A DNA stretch of 64,000 nucleotides from Lewinella sp038528965 (lineage in GTDB: Bacteria > Bacteroidota > Bacteroidia > Chitinophagales > Saprospiraceae), in contig JBCBEC010000007.1 in the NCBI GenBank assembly GCA_038528965.1, forward strand, positions 178,234 through 242,233, given 5' to 3'. Shown one piece after another: positions 53,270-62,796 of this stretch. The position numbers were made by a program, and so were the translations under genes. Positions within the stretch are counted from its first letter, which is position 1, and each line of letters opens with the position of its first letter. A model generated the notes under the pieces. That model worked only from the letters and a program-made list of their open reading frames with translations, searched no databases and was not told where the DNA came from.

Positions 53270-54352
53270 GTGCTACAGTTTTGCCGTTTCCTGCGACAAA
53301 ACCAATTCAGAATTGCTACCGACGAAGAACAGGACATTCTGCAGGCACTCCCCTCCATTGGCTTACGTTCCGGCCATGAGTTTCGCTTGGTGCTTCGCAC
53401 TATCCTCTGTAAGGACCTAAGTCAGCTACATCGCTTTGACGACCTATACACCCAGTACTGGAAAGAACTGGAGCGAGCCGTAAACAGCAAAATCAAAGAG
53501 CAAGCAGTAGATCAATCGAAGCCTAAACCCCGCCCTCCCTCTCTGCAAGTATTGAAAGATTGGCTGCACGGTGGTAGGAATAGCGAAGCTACGGAAATGG
53601 TGACCTATAGCCCGGGAGGCGCAGGGAATAGCCGGGATTTTAGCTCCTTCGCAAAGGATGAATTACACGAAATTCTGCGGGTCATTAATCAATTGGCACA
53701 ACGTATGGCCCAGCGCCCTAGCCGACGTCGACAAAGCAGTAGAAAACTGAAACAGCTGGATCTACGCCGTACCCTGCGCAATGGCCTGCGCTTTGGTGGT
53801 GAGATTGTAGAACTTCGCCATAGTGAGCCCAAACAACGCAATGTTAGATTGGTGCTCTTATGTGATGTAAGCCGTTCCATGGAGCTGTACACCCGTTTTC
53901 TTATTAAGGTGCTTTACGGTTTTCAGCGAACCGGTCAACGAGTTGAGTCCTTCATCTTCAGCAGCACACTGGAACGCACTACCCGGCAACTCCGCGAGCA
54001 GGATTTTGCCAAAGCATTACGCCGACTCACGCAAGAAAGTACAGCTTGGTCTGGTGGAACGGAGATTGGCCTCTGCCTAAACCAATTTGTGGAGCAGTAT
54101 GGCCGTCGCCTCTTGGACAGGGACACCATCGTACTCATCCTCAGTGATGGTCTGGACACCGGTAACATCGATGTGTTGCAGCGAAGCATGCATTACCTAC
54201 AACAGAAAGCCTATCAAGTATTTTGGCTCAATCCGTTGGCGGGCCGCCCGGGCTACGAACCTACTGTACGTGGTATGCAGGCAGCCCTACCCTATGTCGA
54301 TCATTTTTTGGCTGCACATGATGTGGAGAGCTTGCGGAATTTGCGGGTATGA
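53270..54352 (+). CDS. coxE: VWA-domain protein, CoxE-like maturation factor
   Basis: 360 aa from the only standard start (GTG at 53270), but the reading frame is open to 53180 and the upstream codons (LIEQIAAYSPLARRTNLTEQ) look like family sequence. The true start may be an ATA at 53204 overlapping the coxD stop (ATAA). The von Willebrand A domain has the MIDAS motif LLCDVSRSME, a Thr in SGGTEIGL and VLILSDGLDTG. CoxE partners CoxD in maturing the hydroxylase. The middle (KPKPRPPSLQ) is a linker. Confidence 0.88.
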   Translation: MLQFCRFLRQNQFRIATDEEQDILQALPSIGLRSGHEFRLVLRTILCKDLSQLHRFDDLYTQYWKELERAVNSKIKEQAVDQSKPKPRPPSLQVLKDWLHGGRNSEATEMVTYSPGGAGNSRDFSSFAKDELHEILRVINQLAQRMAQRPSRRRQSSRKLKQLDLRRTLRNGLRFGGEIVELRHSEPKQRNVRLVLLCDVSRSMELYTRFLIKVLYGFQRTGQRVESFIFSSTLERTTRQLREQDFAKALRRLTQESTAWSGGTEIGLCLNQFVEQYGRRLLDRDTIVLILSDGLDTGNIDVLQRSMHYLQQKAYQVFWLNPLAGRPGYEPTVRGMQAALPYVDHFLAAHDVESLRNLRV

Positions 54353-54407
54353 GGCCGTTCTAATTTTTTCGTTGTGGGGCCAAAAACCGTTTTCAAGGTA
54401 TAAACAC

Positions 54408-54429
54408 GTAGACACATTGACGCGTCTAC
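54408..54429. repeat. Degenerate palindromic repeat copy
   Basis: GTAGACACATTGACGCGTCTAC is an imperfect copy of the GACGCATTGCAATGCGTC family, located between the convergent coxE and TolB-like genes. Confidence 0.65.
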
Positions 54430-54451
54430 ACCAAAATTTTCCACTCCTCCC

Positions 54452-55339
54452 CTACTCCGCCAAAATCCACTCTGGCTCCCCGTGATAACCATTTCCGGCA
54501 GTTATTTTTTCCACCTTTCCCGTTTCGATTTCCAATAGAAAAATATCGTCCTTCTCATCCACCTTAGCATGATACGCGATGTAGCGCCCTGAAGGAGACC
54601 AGGCAATTTCACTTTCGTTGATCGGGGTATCAGTCAGACGCTCTAAACTCAAGTCTTGGAGCTTAATGATAACAATATCGTTTTCGGTACTGTCTCCCCG
54701 AATGGTACTCGCTAAAGACCACCCATCTGGTGACCAACTCAGGTATTTTTCCCGCAAGCTATTAGTCGTAAGGCGCTGTGTTTGTTTGTTACTAAGCTGA
54801 TAGCAAAAGACCTCATTAGAGCCCGACTGATCCGAAATAAAAGCGATCTGATCACTGTTGGCATTCCATTTGGCACGACCATGATAAGCGGCAGCGGGTG
54901 TGATCAATAAACTATCCGCAGGGTTTTCACGGGACGCTAATTTGAGTTGACTAACGTCGCCGTCTTTGCGCGTAAACAAAATCCACTCCCCGTTTGGCGA
55001 TACCTTTAGGTCGGGTAAATCGGGTAACGAGAACGATACGGAATCCCCTCTTAAATCAGCGGCGCGCAACTGAAAATTGCCGGCCGTATCCTGACTGTTG
55101 TACACAATCACTTTTTCCGCTGCTATGAATTGTGGACCCCATTCCCAACCAAGTGCTTTGGTGTATTGAGATTCGGTTTGGTTTTCCAGATCAAAGGTGT
55201 ATAAATCAAAACCTTCTCCGCGAGAAGCAATATAGATCAGCTCTTCCTTGGCAACTTCTGCCTCCTCCTCAGTCATGGTATTTTCTGATGATTGACAACT
55301 ACACACTAAACAGAGGGCCAAAAGCAGCAAACGATACAT
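54452..55339 (-). CDS. TolB-like beta-propeller lipoprotein
   Basis: 295-aa lipoprotein (signal LLLLALCLVCSC). It is built of PD40/WD40-like repeats as in TolB: LKVSPNGEWILFTRKDGDVS, AKWNANSDQIAFISDQSGSN, LSWSPDGWSLASTIRGDSTE, IAWSPSGRYIAYHAKVDEKD. It probably forms a five- to six-bladed propeller in the periplasm with a binding role. No enzyme domain is present. Confidence 0.85.
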   Translation of the reverse strand: MYRLLLLALCLVCSCQSSENTMTEEEAEVAKEELIYIASRGEGFDLYTFDLENQTESQYTKALGWEWGPQFIAAEKVIVYNSQDTAGNFQLRAADLRGDSVSFSLPDLPDLKVSPNGEWILFTRKDGDVSQLKLASRENPADSLLITPAAAYHGRAKWNANSDQIAFISDQSGSNEVFCYQLSNKQTQRLTTNSLREKYLSWSPDGWSLASTIRGDSTENDIVIIKLQDLSLERLTDTPINESEIAWSPSGRYIAYHAKVDEKDDIFLLEIETGKVEKITAGNGYHGEPEWILAE

Positions 55340-55680
55340 AGTACAGCGTAAATTGGTGTATGCTTAAGTTGACCATATTTGAGTAAACTTCCCTTCTGTG
55401 CCAAGTTCTTTGCAGTGAACATACATAGCAACGCAGCATACACCCCTCGAAATAACTTCCCAATGGGATACTAATTGAAATTTCCTGGCGGCGGTTGAAA
55501 ATAGCCTTCTTACCACTTACCTCAGCAAAAGGCTTCATCACCCTGTATTTCGTTCCCACCATCAAGCCTCCATTTCCTCAAGCCTACTAAAGCTCGAACT
55601 TGCCAACAGAAGATCAAAAAAGATCTGCAGCACTGACTTTTCATCAACAGTCATGCGAAGTATCCTTCAAAAAAAACATC
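55340..55680. other. Intergenic region between divergent genes
   Basis: Presumably holds the promoters of the TolB-like gene and of the sphingomyelinase D-like gene. Open frames here (for example 55299-55565, minus) lack family features. No repeat or hairpin of note. Confidence 0.45.
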
Positions 55681-57633
55681 ATGAAAAATCTCCGTTTATT
55701 TCCAATTCTGTTTTGCCTACTCTTATTATCAATAGAGGTATTCGCAAGCCGAGCCGGCAGGCCAGTTTACATCTTTGCCCACCGCGCCAATGACTTAGAC
55801 GATATCGAAGATGCCATAGAAAATGGCGCAAACGCTATAGAAATTGATCTTCAGTACTGTACAGAACTGGTGGAATGGAAAGTCAACCACGATTTCTGTA
55901 ACGGTAGTGTTACCCTTGATAATTGGCTTGATCATTTCAACAAACAAGACGGTCGACGCAAAATCGCAGCGATTGGCTTTGACATCAAAGCGGATCCGAA
56001 TGATGTGGACAGAGCTATTGTTTTAGAGATGGTCTCTAAGGTGCGAAGCAAGTTGGCTACTGACATATTGATCAACTACAGTGTGGGGGATTGGGCTAAT
56101 CGTAGCATCTTGAATCATTTTATGCGTCAACTACACGCCAACGAAATGGTGGCTATTGACATGTCCACTTCGGAGGCCCCTCTTGCGCAGCAAGTGATCG
56201 ATTTCTTCAATGAGGCGGGAGTAGTTAACCAATCATACGCCGACGGTATCATGGCTTTAGTACCAGCAGCAACCATGCCTAAGATATTGCGAAACACGCA
56301 AGTCGCTACCACTAATCGAGATGGAGCAAATGATGTTAAATTCGTTTACTCCTGGACCTACGAGCAGGAAGAAACTATTGAGCATATGCTACTCAATGCA
56401 GGCTGTAATGGGCTCCTGGTTAATGATTGCGATATCTTCTGCTTAGACCATTCCCCCTTTACTGATGATGGTTTGGAAAATGCCTTAGACGTGATCCGCA
56501 AAAACCCACATGTCCTGCGACTGGCTAATCGAGGTGACCTTCACCTTTGGAATCTTGTTTCTTCTATTGAACCTCTCCTTACGGGAGAATGGATTCAGCT
56601 CAAGAATTCAGCAAGCGGAAACTTTATGAGCGGTGGCCGGGGAACAGGTGGATCCGGCATAGCATTAGGTGGTCTACCTGAGACAGCCTCAGAAACTGCC
56701 AGTTTCACCTGGCGGATGGAGAAGGATTTGCTCAGTGTAGAGCAAGAACAGGTCGAATACGGTGATGTCGTCTACCTACGTAATTGGAACTACCCCATCT
56801 ACCTAACCGGAGCAAGAGGGGCTGCACCGGCTGAAGTCGTACATACCGCTTCAGCCTTGATTTCCAACATCAACTCCAAAATTAAGCACTATCGCTGGAG
56901 GGTTAAAAAAAGTAAAAATGCGACGGGCTCAGGAAAAATAAACCTTGGCGATCCGATCTATCTGGAAGTCTTTGGTAAGCACCTCGGCGAAATTGCGGGT
57001 AACATGCGTACAACGAATGCTTCCACAGGAGCATTTGAATGGCTGCCGCTGGCTCCGGAGAAAACACCCCGAATCTCCAATGCCTTAGTAACTCACTCCG
57101 GATTTTTCCTGATGAATGTGGCTGCTGGAGAAGATCAATTACTCGGCGGAGACAATCGCATCTTTAACGGTGCAGTGCGAAACGAAACCTTGGTATCCCT
57201 GGCCACCCGCCCCGGATTATTTTTGGACCGCCTGACAGAATTACACTGGGTTTTGGAACGCCAAAGAGGATCAACGGCAAGGGAAGCTATCTTCTACGGA
57301 GATGCTATTTATTTGAAAAACGGCCTCCCAGAAGGCGATGGTCCAAGCTACCTAACCGGAACCAGAGGGCCAGCGGGCGATGGTGTGATCAATATCGGTC
57401 TGAGGAATATGGCATCTAAAGAGAAACACTACCAATGGGTGATCAAGCGCAGCCCAGATCAAACGGGAGAGGGATTGATTAGAAGTGGTGAGCCTGTTCT
57501 TCTAGCTTCTTTTGGCAATAACTATCTTGCCAGGACCGCAGACGGGATTAAAACCCTACCCTATGATCCCGCACGGCGCAATGACTTTCTTTGGCGCTTT
57601 GAGGATAGTTTCATTCGGGTACAATCGTTGTAA
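55681..57633 (+). CDS. Secreted sphingomyelinase D / phospholipase D-like protein with duplicated C-terminal module
   Basis: 650-aa secreted protein (signal NLRLFPILFCLLLLSIEVFA). Residues ~27-315 match the sphingomyelinase D/GDPD-like TIM barrel: H34 (IFAHRAN), E54 and D56 (ANAIEIDLQ), H70 (WKVNHDF), and D101/K103 (IGFDIKAD), at the spacings of the spider and Corynebacterium enzymes; VYSWTYEQE supplies the conserved Trp. These enzymes cleave the choline head group from sphingomyelin or lysophospholipids. Residues ~325-650 are two similar units, each with a GDVVYLRNW/GDAIYLKNG strand, YLTGARG/YLTGTRG, and KHYRW/KHYQW, probably trefoil-like binding domains. The ATG at 55681 starts the signal peptide. 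Target lipid unknown. Confidence 0.8.
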   Translation: MKNLRLFPILFCLLLLSIEVFASRAGRPVYIFAHRANDLDDIEDAIENGANAIEIDLQYCTELVEWKVNHDFCNGSVTLDNWLDHFNKQDGRRKIAAIGFDIKADPNDVDRAIVLEMVSKVRSKLATDILINYSVGDWANRSILNHFMRQLHANEMVAIDMSTSEAPLAQQVIDFFNEAGVVNQSYADGIMALVPAATMPKILRNTQVATTNRDGANDVKFVYSWTYEQEETIEHMLLNAGCNGLLVNDCDIFCLDHSPFTDDGLENALDVIRKNPHVLRLANRGDLHLWNLVSSIEPLLTGEWIQLKNSASGNFMSGGRGTGGSGIALGGLPETASETASFTWRMEKDLLSVEQEQVEYGDVVYLRNWNYPIYLTGARGAAPAEVVHTASALISNINSKIKHYRWRVKKSKNATGSGKINLGDPIYLEVFGKHLGEIAGNMRTTNASTGAFEWLPLAPEKTPRISNALVTHSGFFLMNVAAGEDQLLGGDNRIFNGAVRNETLVSLATRPGLFLDRLTELHWVLERQRGSTAREAIFYGDAIYLKNGLPEGDGPSYLTGTRGPAGDGVINIGLRNMASKEKHYQWVIKRSPDQTGEGLIRSGEPVLLASFGNNYLARTADGIKTLPYDPARRNDFLWRFEDSFIRVQSL

Positions 57634-57673
57634 AGAATGGGTAGGTGTGAATCCGCAGCCCATCATCCACAAC

Positions 57674-57714
57674 AAAAAATCCCTCGGCAGATGACTACCG
57701 AGGGATTTTTTTTA
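57674..57714. terminator. Bidirectional terminator
   Basis: AAAAAATCCCTCGG (57674-57687) pairs with CCGAGGGATTTTTT (57698-57711), with A and T runs on the two sides. It serves both the phospholipase-like gene and the convergent type IX secretion gene. Confidence 0.92.
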
Positions 57715-57728
57715 AGATCGAGACAAGC

Positions 57729-60700
57729 TTAGCGGACCAGCGTCACTTGCCCTTGTTGTTCGATAATAGCATCGCCGATGCCAACTCGTATAGTCCAAAG
57801 GTAAGCATCCGAAGGTGCCTCCTTATCATCTTTCATCCCATCCCAACCTGGATTGGTGTTGTCATTGGATTCAAATACCACTTGCCCCCAGCGGTTGTAG
57901 ACCTTTACTTCTACTACATCAAAAGTACCTAGGAAGAATGGCTTGAAGACATCGTTCGTACCGTCACCATTAGGAGAGAACAGATCAGGAATCCTGATAT
58001 CAAGCTTCTGTACCAAGACGGAATCAACGAGGATTTCACAGCCCGTGTCTAGCGTTGCAAAGGCAAAATTTGGCAGGGAGTCAAGCTGGGTATCATTGGG
58101 TTCCCAGATTAATGGAACACCTACGCCAATACTATCTCCCAAGAAGGTCCATCTGACATCATTAGGGTCTGCTCCATCAACAGTGGCGGTAATTTCAAGT
58201 GGATCCTCCACATTTCCGTTGTCATCTAGTATGACCACAACTGACTCTCCACCGGTCAAAGTAGCGGGCTGGATCACAGTGATGGTTACACTATCGATAA
58301 CGATACACTCACCAAGCGCTGCTTCCAAGGTGTAGGTTGTGGTTACAGATGGCGTTACTTCCGGATCTGGTTCCATAGAGGTAAATCCGTCGGTGCCGGT
58401 CCAGCTGTAGGTTACTCCTGGCTCTCCAGTTCCATTGTTGAGGATGAAGGTCTGCAAGTCGCTAAAGCAAGACTCGTCGTCACCAATCAGCTGTACATCT
58501 TGTGGCGCATCATTAACTTGAATGAATACCTCGCCGGTAAACTGATTACAAGTGACTCCCGTAGTAGTCCCGTAAGAGAAAGTAAAGACTGCACTACCAC
58601 TCTGCGTAGCAGTGAAGGTAGCTTCCGTTCCACTTTGACCTCCTCCGTCGTAAGTCCAGTTGAGGGTATTATCACCATTTGCACTCTCTAGTACATTAGC
58701 TACCACGTCAAACTCAAAACCACGGCAAGTAACGATAGTGTCGATACCTTCGTTGACGCTGATCAAGGCTCCATCTTGTACTACCGTGATCGTTCCTTCA
58801 CTGGTATCGCTACCGCAAACATTTGAAGCCGTTACCGAATACGTCGTGGTTGTACTTGGCATCACCAGCGGATTGAATTCGGCACTATTGAAGTCCGGAT
58901 CATTATCGGCACTCCAGGCGTAGGTTGTCCCTGCTTGCGGTACACCTACGGCCAGTGCTATTTCATCTCCCGGGCAGATTGATTCCGTCACTACTGCAAC
59001 TGAGGGTTCTTCTAAAACAGATACCGTCACCGATTGCATAATCGCACAACCTTCTATTGCACTACTTACCATGTAGGTAGTTGTGGAAGTGGGCCTTGCC
59101 ACTGGATCAGGACAATCCGTACAACTCAGTCCGGTCTCGGGTGTCCACTCAATATCTCCAAGCTGACCAGGACCAGCCAAAGTAAGTTGAACCGAATCAC
59201 CGGGACAAATCTCTGGTTGTATAGGCATAATATTTAACGCCTCGTTGGTTACTACGTTAAGTCGTATGGTATCGGTTACCTCACAGCCACCGTTGATCGT
59301 CAGGCGCTGGTAGGTGAAGGTATCCTGGGTAGTGATGACCATATTGTAGAGGGTGTCGGAGGTTTGATCTCCAACTACCGCAAACCAATCGTGCATAATA
59401 TCTGGATAGTCGGCTGGCTCGTAGATCGGTGACACCAAGGTCACTAACTCGCCCTGACAGTAAGGATCTTTAAATGGATCAGCCATGATGGACATATCCA
59501 CCGGCAAAGAATCTACCTGAACCGCGAAGGAGTCGACACGCACACAATTACCTACCGTTACGGTGGCGGTGTAAACCGTATAAGTCTGCGGATCCAGGAT
59601 TGGATTATTCACCATAATATCATCCGGCATCCATTCAATCATTGCACTCGTTGGCACTACCGTTGGTTCCACTTGGAAAGGATCATCGGTATTACAGCGG
59701 AAGAGCGTATCTGGCTGATTGAGGTCGATTAGAATGGGTACTACCTCCACAAATTGTACATCCTCTACCTCGCAGCCCAGGCGGTCACCCGTGAGCGAAT
59801 AATTACCAGAGGCTACTGGCACAAGGGTGGTGAAACTACTATCTGGATTCAGGATCTCTTGTGGACCATTCCAGCTGTAAATCACATCGTCTTCTACCGT
59901 CACGCTTGACAAGCTAATGGTATCACCTTGGCAAACAGGATCAGGTGTTTCAGCGATTTCAATTAGTGGTAGTTGCGTTACTTCAATTGTTACGCTATCC
60001 ACCGAGGCCAGTGGGCAAACGCCGTTGGTTACCGAAACAAAGTAAGTGGTAGTTTCATTGGGCTGCACCGTTGGGTTTGCCACCTGATCTACATCCGAGG
60101 TAGGTACTGAGGTCCACACGTAGGTGTTGCTAGCATCAGGCTCACCACCAATTTGAATCTCTTCGCCGGCACAAATGCGCTCATCATCAATCACGTCAAA
60201 ATCTGGTGCGGAGAAGTCAAGTACGGTTACGGTAAGCATATCCATAAAGGCACAAGCGGCAGCTGTGAGCGTTACCGGTACTTCGTAAACACCCGGAGCT
60301 TCAGCCGAAATAACGGGTGTGCCACAATCTGTACAACTGAACTCAAGACCCGGAGGAGGAGTCCACTCGTAAGTAGCTTGATCAAAGTCCGGACCAGCGG
60401 GTATCTCAAATTCTTCACCCACACAGATTTCCAAATCTGGACCAGCATCCAGGTCAAATACATTGACCGTTACGTTAATCGTATCCTGGTAGCAAGGTGC
60501 ATTGAGCACTGCGGTGTAAACTTCTGTTTCAACTGGAGGAGTTGCGATAGGATCAAAACAAGCGTCACAAGAAAGTTGATCTGCGTTATCACCAATCCAA
60601 CGAATGTTGTCCAAACCAGTAAGTACCTGGAGTTGCACACTCTCACCGGCACAAACAGATGTATCTGCTGCTTCTACAGTCGAAGCTAATGGTTGCAGTA

Positions 60701-62528
60701 CTTCTGGATCAGAAGGGCCCCAGTCAATGGAAATGGCACCATCGGTGATCTGGTCACCAAAGTCATTGGTCAATACCACATATACTTCACCTTCCATGGC
60801 GGGGATGGTCCGTACGATACGGTCACCGCCCGGGCCTGGAGTGTCAAGTGACCCGCAATCGTAATCATCAGTGACCGTAATTCCCGTTACCGGATGGATA
60901 TCCGCTAATCCAGTTGGGTCATTCCCCCCCGTCCAGGTAGAACGAATGGGGTCCGTAGTGGTGATAGTTTCGATTACCGCATTGGGCGTTTCGCAAACTT
61001 CATCTTGCGTGAAGGGTCCCCAAACATTGATATCAATGTCCGAAGGAGTGGTTGTGCCGCTCATGATGAAACCGAATGGACCGTCCGCTTGCGCCTCAAT
61101 GGTAAACCACAAGTAGTCGGTCTGGAAACCATTACCCAGCCAACAACCGGCATCATCCAAACCAAGAATATCTTCTGATCCATCTTCGAAGATCAACTGG
61201 CTAGTCAATTCTCCGTCTTCGATACAACCGTTAAGTGGGTTACACAGTGCATTCACCAGGGTAGGAGAAATAGAACATTCATCTTCTACGATATTCAATC
61301 CAAAGTCGGTACAGCCTTGACCGTTGGCTACAATGATGTAATATTCACCAGCAGTCTGGAAGTTCACACTGTTAAGCGATCCTGTACCACTCTGCGCCAC
61401 ACACAAAGTACCAGGATCATCCGGAGGGCCATTCAGTACGATTACACCAGTACCAGGCTCTGCACCCGTAACATCAATTTCTGCGCAAATGCCACCCGGA
61501 GAGTCATAAATGAAGACCGTCTCTGGACCATTCAAAAATGGTAGCGTACCGCAGGGCGTCTGATTGAGGTTAGCACCTTCCCCACAAGTAGTTAGATTGG
61601 TATTATTGAAGGGAATAGCATCAATCACCGTTGGGTTATCAATATCTGATCCATCACACTCCAGTGGCGAACATTGCCAAGCCGCCTCAAATCCGGCGGA
61701 GGAGTTGAAGCCATCCGAAATAAATTGTAACGTAATACAGGAGTTAGAGGACTCGATGATGAATTCGTTTCCGTTGCTATTACCTACCAGCGCAGCAATC
61801 TGCGTTCCAGCGGTAGAAGCACCCTCGTATACGTTTAATTGGTCACCAGAGAAAATATTGAAGGACATCACATCCAACTCAATACACTGCGTGAAGTCTT
61901 GTGGACAAATGGTGAAGACAAACTCCTCGCCATTACCATAATCTTCGTCCGGTCCACCACTGTCAAAAATAGTACCGGAACAAGAGCTGGTAAAGGTTCC
62001 ATCTCCCATATTGAAGGCCGGAATAAACTCTTCTATACAAACGGTAAAATCACCCCAGACTGGTGTACCAGTATCAGAGTAGCTATCTACCCTCAGAAAA
62101 TAGGTAAGTCCAGGTGTAAGCCCGATGGCGTCAATACTGATCACGTTATCTCCAATCGATCCAATGGCGCAATCCAGCTCGGCCAAGCCACTACAATCAC
62201 CACGATACAGAGCAAACTGAGGATTTTCCCAAGGGATTCCGTTAGGGCCCATATCAGTACCACTAATGGTAATGGTTACATCAACTAGGGATGCGTCAAC
62301 TTGAAAACCAAAATAGACGTCGTTACTCACCACACCACCATTGAAGCACAAAGGCACATCATCAGGGCTGGTACTACTGCTAGTGGCATCTACATTAGTG
62401 TAAATATCATCGGTACAAACAGGAGCGGTACCGAGATCAATCAAGTTTACACATTCGTTGTTAGAAGGTTGTGCAAAAGCACTCAAACTGAAGAGAACAC
62501 CACAAAGGAGTGTCAAAATATATTTCAT
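57729..62528 (-). CDS. Giant secreted protein with CUB-like, Ig/PKD-like repeats and gliding-motility C-terminal domain
   Basis: 1599-aa exported protein. The ATG at 62528 begins a signal peptide (YILTLLCGVLFSLSAFAQ); 80 codons upstream in frame are not signal-like. A CUB-like domain lies near residues ~180-300 (GTIFDSGGPDEDYGNGEEFV, NVYEGASTAGTQIAALVGN, ITLQFISDGFNSSAGFEA). About ten Ig/PKD-like units follow, each ending in a TTTYTV- or TTTYFVSV-type strand. The last ~85 residues (IPDLFSPNGDGTNDVF, VYNRWGQVVFES, GWDGMKDDKEAPSDAYLW) are the type B sorting domain used by type IX secretion. It is likely a surface adhesin or structural protein. Confidence 0.92.
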   Translation of the reverse strand: MKYILTLLCGVLFSLSAFAQPSNNECVNLIDLGTAPVCTDDIYTNVDATSSSTSPDDVPLCFNGGVVSNDVYFGFQVDASLVDVTITISGTDMGPNGIPWENPQFALYRGDCSGLAELDCAIGSIGDNVISIDAIGLTPGLTYFLRVDSYSDTGTPVWGDFTVCIEEFIPAFNMGDGTFTSSCSGTIFDSGGPDEDYGNGEEFVFTICPQDFTQCIELDVMSFNIFSGDQLNVYEGASTAGTQIAALVGNSNGNEFIIESSNSCITLQFISDGFNSSAGFEAAWQCSPLECDGSDIDNPTVIDAIPFNNTNLTTCGEGANLNQTPCGTLPFLNGPETVFIYDSPGGICAEIDVTGAEPGTGVIVLNGPPDDPGTLCVAQSGTGSLNSVNFQTAGEYYIIVANGQGCTDFGLNIVEDECSISPTLVNALCNPLNGCIEDGELTSQLIFEDGSEDILGLDDAGCWLGNGFQTDYLWFTIEAQADGPFGFIMSGTTTPSDIDINVWGPFTQDEVCETPNAVIETITTTDPIRSTWTGGNDPTGLADIHPVTGITVTDDYDCGSLDTPGPGGDRIVRTIPAMEGEVYVVLTNDFGDQITDGAISIDWGPSDPEVLQPLASTVEAADTSVCAGESVQLQVLTGLDNIRWIGDNADQLSCDACFDPIATPPVETEVYTAVLNAPCYQDTINVTVNVFDLDAGPDLEICVGEEFEIPAGPDFDQATYEWTPPPGLEFSCTDCGTPVISAEAPGVYEVPVTLTAAACAFMDMLTVTVLDFSAPDFDVIDDERICAGEEIQIGGEPDASNTYVWTSVPTSDVDQVANPTVQPNETTTYFVSVTNGVCPLASVDSVTIEVTQLPLIEIAETPDPVCQGDTISLSSVTVEDDVIYSWNGPQEILNPDSSFTTLVPVASGNYSLTGDRLGCEVEDVQFVEVVPILIDLNQPDTLFRCNTDDPFQVEPTVVPTSAMIEWMPDDIMVNNPILDPQTYTVYTATVTVGNCVRVDSFAVQVDSLPVDMSIMADPFKDPYCQGELVTLVSPIYEPADYPDIMHDWFAVVGDQTSDTLYNMVITTQDTFTYQRLTINGGCEVTDTIRLNVVTNEALNIMPIQPEICPGDSVQLTLAGPGQLGDIEWTPETGLSCTDCPDPVARPTSTTTYMVSSAIEGCAIMQSVTVSVLEEPSVAVVTESICPGDEIALAVGVPQAGTTYAWSADNDPDFNSAEFNPLVMPSTTTTYSVTASNVCGSDTSEGTITVVQDGALISVNEGIDTIVTCRGFEFDVVANVLESANGDNTLNWTYDGGGQSGTEATFTATQSGSAVFTFSYGTTTGVTCNQFTGEVFIQVNDAPQDVQLIGDDESCFSDLQTFILNNGTGEPGVTYSWTGTDGFTSMEPDPEVTPSVTTTYTLEAALGECIVIDSVTITVIQPATLTGGESVVVILDDNGNVEDPLEITATVDGADPNDVRWTFLGDSIGVGVPLIWEPNDTQLDSLPNFAFATLDTGCEILVDSVLVQKLDIRIPDLFSPNGDGTNDVFKPFFLGTFDVVEVKVYNRWGQVVFESNDNTNPGWDGMKDDKEAPSDAYLWTIRVGIGDAIIEQQGQVTLVR

Positions 62529-62769
62529 ACGGGATAATGTGTCTATGACAGATGGTTGAGTTTGCTTATACATGACGCGAATCCGTGCTGGCGAAGCCCG
62601 CACTGCTTCGGTCAGTATATACTGTACTTGCAAACGGTTTGGATATCCAAACCTTAGCAACGTCAGTATAACCGACCAAAGATAGACAATTAGACTAAAA
62701 GATGACCTCCCGCCCAATGCTTTGTCTGCTGACTTGCGATAGCTCAAATGGATATTTTGCCTTGGCAAC

Positions 62770-62777
62770 TATCTTTG
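62770..62777 (+). promoter_or_regulatory. Candidate -7 promoter element of folK
   Basis: TATCTTTG fits TAnnTTTG, ending 19 bases before the folK ATG at 62797. A convincing -33 TTG at the right spacing was not found. Confidence 0.45.
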
Positions 62778-62796
62778 CTATCAATAAATACAAACT

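Noticed and set aside
55299..55565. Minus-strand open frame upstream of the TolB-like gene
   Set aside because: It overlaps the N-terminal coding part of the TolB-like lipoprotein in another frame and shows no protein-like pattern.
60153..60689. 178-codon plus-strand frame inside the giant secreted protein gene
   Set aside because: It is antisense to a repeat-rich coding region, whose biased codons keep the opposite strand open by chance.
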